From assembly GCF_042429235.1 (NCBI RefSeq), contig NZ_JBHMBA010000002.1: a DNA stretch of 64,000 bases; one strand, 5' to 3'. The notes under the pieces are model-generated. The model was not told the DNA's origin. It worked only from the letters and a program-made list of their open reading frames with translations, and searched no databases. The translations under genes were made by a program, and so were the position numbers. Positions 32,752-40,899 of this stretch are shown in pieces (the first letter of the stretch is position 1; every line of letters starts with the position of its first letter). The stretch is from Arthrobacter_B citreus. Its GTDB lineage: Bacteria > Actinomycetota > Actinomycetes > Actinomycetales > Micrococcaceae.

Positions 32752-34137
32752 CTAGTGGTGGAAGCCGGGTTGTGCGGCTTCCTGCGGCATCGGCGACTCA
32801 AGCCGGTTGAGGTATTCGGTTTCGGTCCGGATATCCGCCAGGAGGCTGTCAGCCAAATCCATGCTGAGCCCGTTGCGGACGACGATCCGCTCCACGGTCA
32901 GGTTTTCCAGGTTGCTGGGCATGGGGTAGGCGGGAACCAGCCAGCCCTTGGTCCTCAGCCGCTCGGCCAGGTCATACAGGCTCCACTTATCCGTGTGGCC
33001 TTCCTTCAGCCGCCATGCGAACACCGGAATGTCCGACCCGTCGTTCCATAGCTCGAAGGGCCCGATCTCGCTGATCCCGGCGGACAGATACAGGGCAACG
33101 TCCTGGCAGGCCTGCTGAACCTTGGCATAACCGGACCGTCCGAGCCGCAGGAACAAGTAGAACTGCAGGACGACCTGCGCGCCGGGCCGGGAGAAGTTCA
33201 GCGCAAAGGTGGGCATGTCCCCGCCGAGGTAGCTGACGTAGAAGATCAGGTCCTCGGGCAGCCACTGGCGCTCGCGCCACACCACCCAGCCAAGCCCGGG
33301 ATAAACGAGGCCGTACTTGTGGCCGGAGGTGCTGATCGAATGGACCCGGGGAATCTTGAAATCCCACTCCAGGTCCGGCTGGATAAACGGGGCGATCATG
33401 GCGCCCGAAGCCCCATCCACGTGGATGGCGATGTCCAGTCCCGTGGAGGCCTGGATTTCGTCAAGCTTCGCGGCAATCTGCTTCACCGGCTCATACATGC
33501 CTGTGTAGGTCACGCCCATGATGGCGACGACGCCGATGGTGTTCTCGTCGACGTATTTCTCCAGCTCGAACCCGTCAAGGCATTTGTGGTCCTCGCTGAT
33601 GGGAACAAGCCGGGCTTCCACATCGAAATAGTTGCAGAACTTTTCCCAGCAGACCTGAACCGCGGAACTCATGACCAGGTTGGGCTTGTCGGTTGGCTTG
33701 CCGTCCGCTCGGCGTGAATGCTGCCACAGCCGCTTCAGGGCAAGGCCGCCCAGCATGCAGGCTTCGGAAGAGCCCACCGTTGAGGTGCCGATGGTGCCGC
33801 CGGGATCGGGGGAGTGCCAAAGATCGGCAAGGATTTTCCAGCAGTTCTGCTCAATCTGGGCAGTCTGCGGATACTCGTCCTTGTCGATCATGTTCTTGTC
33901 GTACGTCTCCGCGTACAGCTTGTTGGCATGGTCGTCCATCCAGGTGCTGACGAACGTGGCCAGGTTCAGACGGGCGTTTCCATCCAGCATGGTCTCGTCA
34001 TGGACAATTTGATACGCCGTTTCCGGGAGCATCTCACCGTCCGCAAGCTTGGTCTTCGAGGCGACCGTATCCTCCCCGGGACGGGCGAAGAGTGGATTTA
34101 CGCTCAATGAGTCTTTATCGCGTTCCTGCGGCATCAT
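32752..34137 (-). CDS. gadB: glutamate decarboxylase
   Basis: This 461-residue PLP enzyme decarboxylates glutamate to GABA, consuming a cytosolic proton. The PLP lysine is in STSGHKYGLVYPG (about Lys277), with HVDGASGAM near 243-251. The C-terminus ends GFHH; in E. coli GadB a near-terminal His closes the active site at neutral pH, so a comparable pH switch is plausible but not shown. It is the first gene of the gadB-gadC-glsA operon. aaagg precedes the tandem ATG start codons. Confidence 0.95.
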   Translation of the reverse strand: MMPQERDKDSLSVNPLFARPGEDTVASKTKLADGEMLPETAYQIVHDETMLDGNARLNLATFVSTWMDDHANKLYAETYDKNMIDKDEYPQTAQIEQNCWKILADLWHSPDPGGTIGTSTVGSSEACMLGGLALKRLWQHSRRADGKPTDKPNLVMSSAVQVCWEKFCNYFDVEARLVPISEDHKCLDGFELEKYVDENTIGVVAIMGVTYTGMYEPVKQIAAKLDEIQASTGLDIAIHVDGASGAMIAPFIQPDLEWDFKIPRVHSISTSGHKYGLVYPGLGWVVWRERQWLPEDLIFYVSYLGGDMPTFALNFSRPGAQVVLQFYLFLRLGRSGYAKVQQACQDVALYLSAGISEIGPFELWNDGSDIPVFAWRLKEGHTDKWSLYDLAERLRTKGWLVPAYPMPSNLENLTVERIVVRNGLSMDLADSLLADIRTETEYLNRLESPMPQEAAQPGFHH

Positions 34138-34165
34138 CTGGACCTTTCAGTAAGGGTGTGTACTG

Positions 34166-34178
34166 CACCGGACCGGTG
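34166..34178. promoter_or_regulatory. 13-bp palindrome upstream of gadB
   Basis: caccggaccggtg is a perfect palindrome around a central base, 28 bp upstream of the gadB start. It is positioned to act as an operator or a 5'-leader hairpin for the acid-resistance operon. No regulator is encoded nearby. Confidence 0.4.
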
Positions 34179-34466
34179 TGATCGTCGGTTCTGAATCCCC
34201 GTGAGGCTGCGCGCACCAAAAACTCTACGCGGGGCCCGAAACAGTGGATAGGCTCGTGGCCCCTGGCTGGCGCGGCGCACCGATATTGATTCCGGATCGG
34301 CTTCCCGGGCCCCGGAAAAGGCACGGACCGTTGAGGCAGGAACGGTGCGGGCGTACCGTGAACGACAAAACGGGCGGCATGACATGCAGCAACACGACAT
34401 GTCCAGCGAGACACGCTCGGCCGAAACCACATACGGCACATCTGCACACATCTGCAAGGAGGCACC
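34179..34466. promoter_or_regulatory. divergent intergenic region between gadB and hsp20
   Basis: No gene is supported. It must hold the promoters of both gene sets. An inverted repeat gacatg-N11-catgtc lies at 34381-34403, about 65-85 bp before hsp20. No CIRCE or HAIR heat-shock element was found by eye. Confidence 0.4.
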
Positions 34467-34877
34467 ATGGCGGGACTGGCGCGGCGTGATCGGTTCGAAC
34501 TGCCCGAACCCGTACGTAAGTTCTTCGAAGGCGACTGGGAGGTCCCGGCGTTCCCGGTCGAGGAGTACCGGGACGGCGCCACCATGGTGGTGAAGGCCGA
34601 ACTGCCCAATATCGATCCGGACAAGGACCTGGATGTGTCGGTCAGCGATGGCATCCTGCACATCAAGGGCGAACGCCGGGAGGGCAGCGAGCACAAGGAC
34701 AAGAACGGCTACCGCAGCGAGTTCCGCTACGGTTCCTTCACCCGCGACATTCCGCTGCCCGCAGGTTCCAGCCAGGACAACGTCACTGCGTCCTACAACG
34801 ACGGTGTGCTGGAAGTCCGGGTTCCGGTGCCTGAGGTGGGGGCTTCATCCACGAAGGTGCCGATTTCCCGGGGATAA
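34467..34877 (+). CDS. Hsp20/alpha-crystallin small heat shock protein
   Basis: A 136-residue small heat shock protein that holds unfolding proteins in an ATP-independent way. The alpha-crystallin domain runs from about residue 33 (EEYRDGATMVVKAELP) to 122, with the conserved GVLEVRVPVPE (about 114-124). A strong ribosome-binding site (aaggagg) precedes the ATG. It is divergent from the gadB operon, which could reflect a shared stress setting. Confidence 0.93.
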   Translation: MAGLARRDRFELPEPVRKFFEGDWEVPAFPVEEYRDGATMVVKAELPNIDPDKDLDVSVSDGILHIKGERREGSEHKDKNGYRSEFRYGSFTRDIPLPAGSSQDNVTASYNDGVLEVRVPVPEVGASSTKVPISRG

Positions 34878-34943
34878 CCGCAGTTACTGGGGGTGAGGGC
34901 CGCGGATCCAACACCGCGGATAATGCTGCGGCGAGGAGGATCC

Positions 34944-36986
34944 ATGAGCAGCCGTGCCCCCAATGCCCCGGCCGGCGGAACCGGCGGTTCCGCCGGCGGG
35001 GCGGGAACGTCCCGGAAGTACCCCGACTGGGTCATCATCGCCACGCTGGCCAGCGGCGGCGTCGTCGTCTCCCTGGAGAAAACGGCGGTGGTCCCCCTGC
35101 TGCCCGAGTACCCCGGGATTTTCGGCGTCAGCTCCGACGACGTGTCCTGGATGGTGACGGTGACGCTGCTCAGTGCAGCCGTCGCGACACCGATCGTCTC
35201 CCGGCTGGCCGATATGTTCGGCAAGCGCCGGATGCTGCTGATTGCCATGACCATGATGGTGGCGGGCGCGTTTACCGCCTCCATTGGCGGCACGTTTTTC
35301 TGGGCGCTGACGGGGCGGGCACTGCAGGGATTTGCCGGTGCCGTGATTCCGGTGGGCATCAGCATCCTGCGGGACACGCTGCCGCAGCGCAAGATCGCCG
35401 GTGCTGTTTCGCTGATGAGCGCCAGTTTCGGCATTGGAAGTGCCCTGGGCCTGCCCATGGCGGGCCTGATCTATGACCGGCTGGGCTGGCGGGCAACCTT
35501 CTGGGTGGTGGGGAGCATTGCTGCTGTGCTCATCGTGGCCGTGATCGTGTTTGTTCCCGAATCCAGGGTGCGCACTCCGGGACGGTTCGACTACGAGGGC
35601 GCCGTGGTGCTTTCCGCCGCCATGACCGCCCTCCTCCTGGCCATCAGCAAGGGCGGAGTATGGGGCTGGACCAGTGATCCGATCCTTGGCCTGTTTGCCG
35701 CCGCCATCGTTCTCCTCGCCGTATGGTTTCCGCTGGAACTGCGCAAAGGGCAGCCACTCGTGGACCTGCGCACCTCGGCGCGGCGCCCGGTGCTCCTGAC
35801 CAACGCCGCCACCGTCCTGGTGGGGTTTGCCATGTACGCGAACATGCTGGTCACCACCCAGCAGCTGCAGCTGTCCAAGGAATCCGGGTATGGCTTCGGC
35901 CTGAGTGTCGTGGCCGCCGGCCTGACCATGATCCCAGCCGGCCTGGCCATGGTCGCGGCAGCACCGCTCTCGGCGCACATCACCAATTCCTTCGGCGCGA
36001 AGACCACCATGGTGGTGGGCTGCGCCGTGATGGCCGGCGGCTATTTCTCGCGGGTCCTGCTGGTCCACACAGTCACCGGCATCATCATCGGCGCCGTCAT
36101 CGTGTCCATCGGCACCGCCATTGCCATGGCGGCGATGCCGACACTCATCATGAGCAACGTTCCCCTCACGGACACCGCCGCCGCCAACGGGGTCAACACC
36201 CTGCTGCGCTCGGTCGGCACGTCCACGTGCAGCGCCGCCGTGGCGAGCATCCTGGCCTCGATTACGGTCACGGTCGGGGGAGAGGCCTTCCCCGACGTGG
36301 ACGCCTTCCGTGCCATCTTCTCGCTGGCCTGTTTCGCCGCCCTGGCTGCCACCGGAATCTCCTTCCTCATTCCCCGTGCCCCGCGGCGGGAGGCAACCCA
36401 CCCGGAGCTGCATGCCGCGCCGGGGGAGCGCCAGCCTGCTCCGGCGGATGCCAGGCGCGAGATCATGGTGACCGGGACCATGCTGGCCGGGGACCAGGGC
36501 ACCCCCGTTCCCGGCGGGGTGGTCACCGTACTGGACAGCGGCGGCGACCCGGTGGACTGGGACCGGGCCGACGACGCCGGGCGGTACGCCGTCGTCCTCC
36601 CCGGCGACGGACGCTACGTGCTGGTCGCGACCCAGCACCAATGGCGTCCGGTGTCCGAGGTGGTCGCCTTCCCGGGGGTTCCAGCCAGCCATGACATCCG
36701 CTTCAACGACCGGCTGACCCTGACCGGACAGATCTCGCACGACGGGCGTCCGGTGTCCGGCGCCCTGGTCATCCTCGTGAAGCCGGCGGGGGAGAACCCG
36801 GGATCCTCGCGGTCGGACAGCGGCGGAAACTACGAACTGCCCCTGCCGCGCCCGGGAACATACATCCTGACGGTGGTGGAGCCCGACGGCGTGAGAACGC
36901 ACACACGGCGGGTCACCCTCCCGGCGCCCAACACGGTGATCGACGTCGAACTCGGCGGGCCGCCCACCACAGGCCTGCGCATCTAG
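34944..36986 (+). CDS. MFS transporter (DHA2-like) with C-terminal carboxypeptidase-regulatory-like domains
   Basis: A 680-residue fusion. Residues ~25-475 form a major facilitator with about 14 membrane segments and LADMFGKRRML in the TM2-TM3 loop, typical of DHA2 drug:H+ antiporters. Residues ~505-680 form two tandem beta-sandwich repeats (VTGTMLAGDQG...PVPGGVVTVLD and LTGQISHDG...PVSGALVILV), each with G-x-Y and P-G-x-Y patterns of CarboxypepD_reg/CNA-B domains. The ATG at 34944 follows gaggagg. The topology of the domains and the substrate are unknown. Confidence 0.87.
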   Translation: MSSRAPNAPAGGTGGSAGGAGTSRKYPDWVIIATLASGGVVVSLEKTAVVPLLPEYPGIFGVSSDDVSWMVTVTLLSAAVATPIVSRLADMFGKRRMLLIAMTMMVAGAFTASIGGTFFWALTGRALQGFAGAVIPVGISILRDTLPQRKIAGAVSLMSASFGIGSALGLPMAGLIYDRLGWRATFWVVGSIAAVLIVAVIVFVPESRVRTPGRFDYEGAVVLSAAMTALLLAISKGGVWGWTSDPILGLFAAAIVLLAVWFPLELRKGQPLVDLRTSARRPVLLTNAATVLVGFAMYANMLVTTQQLQLSKESGYGFGLSVVAAGLTMIPAGLAMVAAAPLSAHITNSFGAKTTMVVGCAVMAGGYFSRVLLVHTVTGIIIGAVIVSIGTAIAMAAMPTLIMSNVPLTDTAAANGVNTLLRSVGTSTCSAAVASILASITVTVGGEAFPDVDAFRAIFSLACFAALAATGISFLIPRAPRREATHPELHAAPGERQPAPADARREIMVTGTMLAGDQGTPVPGGVVTVLDSGGDPVDWDRADDAGRYAVVLPGDGRYVLVATQHQWRPVSEVVAFPGVPASHDIRFNDRLTLTGQISHDGRPVSGALVILVKPAGENPGSSRSDSGGNYELPLPRPGTYILTVVEPDGVRTHTRRVTLPAPNTVIDVELGGPPTTGLRI

Positions 36987-37230
36987 GCTCAGCGGCAGCC
37001 GAGACCAAGCGCACACTCCTGCCTTTGGCACCTGATTGCTTCAGCGCATAGGATCAATCTGGCACAAATGGGACACTGTCCTGCGGGACCCGATCAACCG
37101 GCGCATTTCACGCCCGGGCATGCCGGTCCCTTTGCCCACTATTTCCGATGAACCGGAAGCACCGTGCTCTCCCCGCCGACGATCGGCGGCGTCGGCGTGG
37201 TGCTGATGGAACTCCATTTTGTCTTCAAGT

Positions 37231-37236
37231 TAGGGT
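37231..37236 (+). promoter_or_regulatory. candidate -10 for a leaderless PiT gene
   Basis: TAGGGT ends 5 nt before the GTG at 37242, one of the possible starts of the phosphate transporter. It fits the TAGNNT leaderless pattern but with slightly short spacing. Confidence 0.3.
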
Positions 37237-37241
37237 ACGTG

Positions 37242-38471
37242 GTGGACCTCACCCTCATGGTGGCGCTGGTGATTGCGCTCGCACTATTCTTCGACTTCAC
37301 CAACGGTTTTCACGACACTGCCAATGCAATGGCAACTCCCATTGCCACAGGTGCGATCAAACCGAAGACAGCTGTGGCCCTTGCCGCAGTGCTGAACCTC
37401 GTGGGAGCCTTCCTGTCCACCGAAGTGGCCAAGACCATTTCCGGCGGCATCATCAGGGAAGGCGAGGGCGGCATCCAGATCACGCCCGTCATGATCTTTG
37501 CGGGACTGTTGGGTGCGGTGATCTGGAACCTGATTACCTGGCTGCTCGGATTGCCCAGCAGCTCCTCGCACGCCCTGTTCGGCGGCCTGATCGGTGCCGC
37601 CATTATCGGTGCCGGCTTTGGGTCGGTGGACTACTCGGTGCTGTTGTCGAAGGTGATCCTGCCGGCGTTCATCGCCCCGGCCATTGCCCTGTCCGTGGCC
37701 TACCTGGCCACCCGCCTGGCCTACTCCATCACCCGCCGGCATGACCAGGAATCAGGGGACAAGCTGCCCCGCAAGCGCGGCGGCTTCCGCTACGCGCAGA
37801 TCTTCTCCTCCTCGCTCGTTGCCCTGGCCCACGGCACCAATGACGCCCAGAAGACCATGGGCGTCATCACCCTGGTGCTCATCTCCGGTGGTTTCCAGAT
37901 GGTTGGCACCGGCCCCGTGTTCTGGGTTGTCGCGGCATGTGCCGTGGCGATCGCCGCGGGCACCTACGCAGGCGGCTGGCGCATCATCCGCACCATGGGC
38001 ACCGGCCTGACCGACGTGAAGCCGGCCCAGGGCTTCGCCGCCGAGACCAGCACCGCGGCGGCCATCCTGACCTCGACGCACCTGGGCATGGCACTGTCGA
38101 CCACGCAGGTTGCCTCGGGCTCGGTCATCGGCTCCGGCCTGGGCCGCAAGGGAGCGGAGGTCCGCTGGGGAACCGCGCGCCGCATCGCGGGAGGATGGCT
38201 GCTGACCCTTCCGGCCGCTGCCGTCATGGGTGCCGCCGCCGCACTGGTCGCCAGCACCGGCATGATCGGCGTGACGATCGACGGCATCCTGGGACTGGCC
38301 ATCATCCTGTTCATCTTCTTCTGGTCCCGGCGTAACCGCGTTGGCCACGACAACGCCGTCAGCAACATCGACAATGCCGGTGGCGCCGTCAAGATCAACA
38401 AGCGCAAGTCCCGCTCGCAGGGACGCGCCGCCACCGCCCGCTCCACCAAGGTCAAGGAATCGTCCAAATGA
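37242..38471 (+). CDS. pit: inorganic phosphate transporter, PiT family
   Basis: A low-affinity metal-phosphate:H+ symporter of about 409 residues and ~10 membrane segments. Both PiT signature repeats are present: FDFTNGFHDTANAMA near 13-27 and ALAHGTNDAQKTMG near 194-207. The start is uncertain. GTG 37242 puts the mature-like N-terminus right before TM1 and has TAGGGT upstream. In-frame ATG 37206 and GTG 37164 are alternatives without good ribosome-binding sites. It overlaps the following small membrane protein gene by 4 bases. Confidence 0.9.
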   Translation: MDLTLMVALVIALALFFDFTNGFHDTANAMATPIATGAIKPKTAVALAAVLNLVGAFLSTEVAKTISGGIIREGEGGIQITPVMIFAGLLGAVIWNLITWLLGLPSSSSHALFGGLIGAAIIGAGFGSVDYSVLLSKVILPAFIAPAIALSVAYLATRLAYSITRRHDQESGDKLPRKRGGFRYAQIFSSSLVALAHGTNDAQKTMGVITLVLISGGFQMVGTGPVFWVVAACAVAIAAGTYAGGWRIIRTMGTGLTDVKPAQGFAAETSTAAAILTSTHLGMALSTTQVASGSVIGSGLGRKGAEVRWGTARRIAGGWLLTLPAAAVMGAAAALVASTGMIGVTIDGILGLAIILFIFFWSRRNRVGHDNAVSNIDNAGGAVKINKRKSRSQGRAATARSTKVKESSK

Positions 38472-38710
38472 GCATCGACTGGGTCGCCTACCTCGTAGTC
38501 GCCGCAATTACACTGCTGGCCACGCTTGTCGTCGTCGGCCTGTATTCCACCGGCCTCCGGCTGTATGCGGTCGCTTCGGACCGCAACCCCGGCCCGGAGG
38601 CCACAAGCCGGTTGAAGCTGGTCAAGGCGGGAGCGTACGCCTGCTTCACGGTCTGCGGTGCCGCCGTCCTGTTCGGCATCTACCTGATTGTTCCCGCGCT
38701 CCACGGCTAG
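38468..38710 (+). CDS. small membrane protein partner of PiT
   Basis: An 80-residue protein with two hydrophobic segments (about 5-28 and 53-76) separated by a short basic loop. The family is not named. The ATGA overlap with pit indicates coupled translation, and similar small proteins are found next to actinobacterial pit genes. A role as transporter accessory is an inference from position. Confidence 0.75.
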   Translation: MSIDWVAYLVVAAITLLATLVVVGLYSTGLRLYAVASDRNPGPEATSRLKLVKAGAYACFTVCGAAVLFGIYLIVPALHG

Positions 38711-38772
38711 AGCACGGCGCGGCCCCGGACGCAGCGGCCGGGGTACTGATATCACCACGCAAGGAGCCCGCA

Positions 38773-39612
38773 ATGGTCATGCCCAGGAACCTGTTCCTTG
38801 TCCGTCACGGACAGAGCGAAGCCAACGTCATGCAGCGGGCTTCCAAGGCCGGCGACCCCAGCCTCTACACCGAAGAGACGATGACGGTCCCGGACCGTTC
38901 CTGGCGGTTGACTGAACTCGGGGTGCAGCAGGCAAGGGTTGCGGGCGCATGGATCGCGGGGCTGGACATCACATTCGACCGGGCGGTCGTGTCCACCTAC
39001 ACCAGGACCCGCGAAACCGCCGCGCACCTCGGTCTCGATGTCCGCTGGGAAGAAAACCGGGTGATCCGGGAGCGGTCCTGGGGTGAAATCGGTTCCATGT
39101 CCAAACAGGACTTCGCACGGAAGTACTCCCAGAACGCCGCCTACCGCGACTATGACCCGCTGTACTGGGCTCCTCCCGCGGGTGAATCCATCGCCAACGT
39201 TGCCGAGAACCGGGTGCGGAACATCCTCAGCACACTGCACCGGGAAAACGCCCGCGGGAATGTCCTGATGGTCACCCACGGCGAGTTCATGTGGGCAACA
39301 CGGCTGGTCCTGGAACGCTGGAGCGACGAAGAGTTCCTGGACCGTGACGCCGACAAAGAGCAGATCATCCACAACTGCACCGTGCTCCAATACACTGCCG
39401 ACGACCCCCACAGCGCCGACCCGGCCGGCAGCGGCACTCCACGCGACAAGCTCACGTGGGTCCGCCGCTGCTGGCCGGTCTGCGTCGATGGCGAATGGAC
39501 CATGTTCGTCGGCGGGTGGGAAGAGTTCGACCGCACCTACTTCACGGACGGCGACCTCCTGCGGAAGGTGGAATCCAACCGGCACTTCTTCCAGGGAGCC
39601 TTGGGAAGCTGA
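38773..39612 (+). CDS. histidine phosphatase family protein (phosphoglycerate mutase-like)
   Basis: A 279-residue protein with the RHG motif LVRHGQSEAN (about 8-17) carrying the catalytic His, and the second His in VTHGE near 169-173. It is longer than typical ~200-residue members, with an inserted segment after the RHG motif and a C-terminal extension. The start follows aaggag at ideal distance. Substrate (phosphosugar, nucleotide or protein) unknown. The stop codon lies in a direct repeat shared with the convergent gene's stop. Confidence 0.85.
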   Translation: MVMPRNLFLVRHGQSEANVMQRASKAGDPSLYTEETMTVPDRSWRLTELGVQQARVAGAWIAGLDITFDRAVVSTYTRTRETAAHLGLDVRWEENRVIRERSWGEIGSMSKQDFARKYSQNAAYRDYDPLYWAPPAGESIANVAENRVRNILSTLHRENARGNVLMVTHGEFMWATRLVLERWSDEEFLDRDADKEQIIHNCTVLQYTADDPHSADPAGSGTPRDKLTWVRRCWPVCVDGEWTMFVGGWEEFDRTYFTDGDLLRKVESNRHFFQGALGS

Positions 39613-39650
39613 GCCGGGCCGGCCAGGACGCTGAGCCGGCCTCCTAGGAC
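39608..39650. repeat. 21/22-bp direct repeat joining two convergent stop codons
   Basis: Copies at 39608-39629 and 39630-39650 both begin gctgagccgg and end ggac. The first contains the histidine phosphatase stop (TGA 39610-39612). The second contains the stop of the minus-strand flavin oxidoreductase (39644-39646). Confidence 0.75.
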
Positions 39651-40723
39651 GCTTCGGCGTACTCCGGATAGTCGGTGTAGCCGGCGGGGCCATGGGAGTA
39701 GAAGGTGGACGGATCCGGGGTATTGAGCGGCAGGTCTTCCTCCCAGCGGCGGACCAGATCCGGGTTGGCAATGACCGGGCGTCCGACGGCGACGCAGTCG
39801 CCCAGGTCATCCTCCATGAAGCGGACGGCTTCTTCGCGGGTGGTCAGGATGCCGAAGCCGGAGTTCAGGATGAGCGGACCCCCGAAAGTCCTGCGCAGTT
39901 CCTGCACGAGGATATCGGCCGGGTCCCGGTGCAGGATGCTGAGAAATGCCGGCTTCAACGGCGCAATGGCAGTGACCAGGGCGGTGTACGTCGCCAGGAC
40001 GTCGGCGGGGTTGGTTTCCAGTACTCCCTGGATGTTGTTTTCGGGGGAGATCCGCAGGCCGGTGCGGTCCGCGCCGATGGCGTCGGCCACGGCCCGGTAC
40101 ACCTCGATAACGAAGCGTGCCCGGTTCTCCGGGGACCCGCCGTACATATCGGTGCGCTTGTTGGAGTCCGGGGACAGGAACTCGTGCAGCAGGTAACCAT
40201 TGGCACTGTGCAGCTCGACGCCGTCGAACCCGGCTTCGATTGCGGCGCGGGAAGCCGAGACAAACTCGGCGGTGATGGCGGGCAGCTCGGCGGTGGTGAG
40301 AGCGTGCGGGACCGGGTACGGCTGCTTCCCCTCATAGGTGCGGGTCATGCCGTCCACGGCGATGGCGCTGGGCGCCACCACCCTGCGGCCGCCGTTGATT
40401 CCGGAGTGGGTCACCCGGCCTGCGTTCATCAGCTGGGCCACGATCCGCCCTCCGGCGGCGTGGACGGCATCGGTCACGTTCTTCCAGCCGCTGATCTGTT
40501 CATCGGTCACCAGCCCCGGCTGCCATGGGAAGCCCTGTCCCTCGTAGGAGGTGTAGGTGCCTTCGGTGACGATCAGGCCCATCGAAGCGCGCTGCGCGTA
40601 GTGCTCGGCCATCAACGCTGTGGGGATCCCCTGCCGGCCGCTGCGGGTGCGGGTCAGCGGTGCCATGACCAAACGGTTGGGAATTTCGAGGCTGCCGAGC
40701 GTAAACGGTGAGAAGAGGTTCAA
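39644..40723 (-). CDS. NADH:flavin oxidoreductase, old yellow enzyme family (alkene reductase)
   Basis: A 359-residue FMN-dependent (beta/alpha)8 ene-reductase. PLTRTR near 22-27, the His-x-x-Asn substrate pair in LHSANGYL (about 180-187) and YGGSPENRARF near 202-212 identify the NemA/OYE group, which reduces activated C=C bonds and nitro-esters with NAD(P)H. The start is taken as TTG 40723 because LNLFSPFTLG is where homologues begin; the frame is open upstream to 40849 without a convincing alternative or ribosome-binding site. Confidence 0.9.
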   Translation of the reverse strand: MNLFSPFTLGSLEIPNRLVMAPLTRTRSGRQGIPTALMAEHYAQRASMGLIVTEGTYTSYEGQGFPWQPGLVTDEQISGWKNVTDAVHAAGGRIVAQLMNAGRVTHSGINGGRRVVAPSAIAVDGMTRTYEGKQPYPVPHALTTAELPAITAEFVSASRAAIEAGFDGVELHSANGYLLHEFLSPDSNKRTDMYGGSPENRARFVIEVYRAVADAIGADRTGLRISPENNIQGVLETNPADVLATYTALVTAIAPLKPAFLSILHRDPADILVQELRRTFGGPLILNSGFGILTTREEAVRFMEDDLGDCVAVGRPVIANPDLVRRWEEDLPLNTPDPSTFYSHGPAGYTDYPEYAEAS

Positions 40724-40887
40724 GGAGGAAGAATCTTTCTGTCGGGCGCAGCCGGCGCTGTTACTGCCGGCGCCGGCGCAGGGGAATAAGGTGTCTAATT
40801 CGCCCAACACGGATCCGGACCTCAGTATTCCTCGGCATGGAATACGCACCGGCAGCGTCGTCCGGTGTTTTTGGCCGGTGCCGCGGC

Positions 40888-40893
40888 TAGCAT
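40888..40893 (+). promoter_or_regulatory. -10 element for leaderless DHFR-like gene
   Basis: TAGCAT ends 6 nt before the ATG at 40900. No Shine-Dalgarno. Confidence 0.45.
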
Positions 40894-40899
40894 GGCGGC

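Noticed and set aside
34884..37031. 715-codon open frame on the minus strand opposite the MFS fusion gene
   Set aside because: It is the complement of a well-supported transporter gene. The product is His/Gly/Arg-rich low-complexity sequence with no domain, typical of GC-rich antisense frames.
37148..37744. 198-codon frame overlapping the start of the PiT gene
   Set aside because: Out-of-frame shadow of the phosphate transporter, whose membrane segments and signatures are clear.
38723..38743. ccccgg/ccggggg stem-loop after the PiT partner gene as a terminator
   Set aside because: Only 6 bp with a 9-nt loop in very GC-rich DNA and no U-tract; not distinguishable from background.
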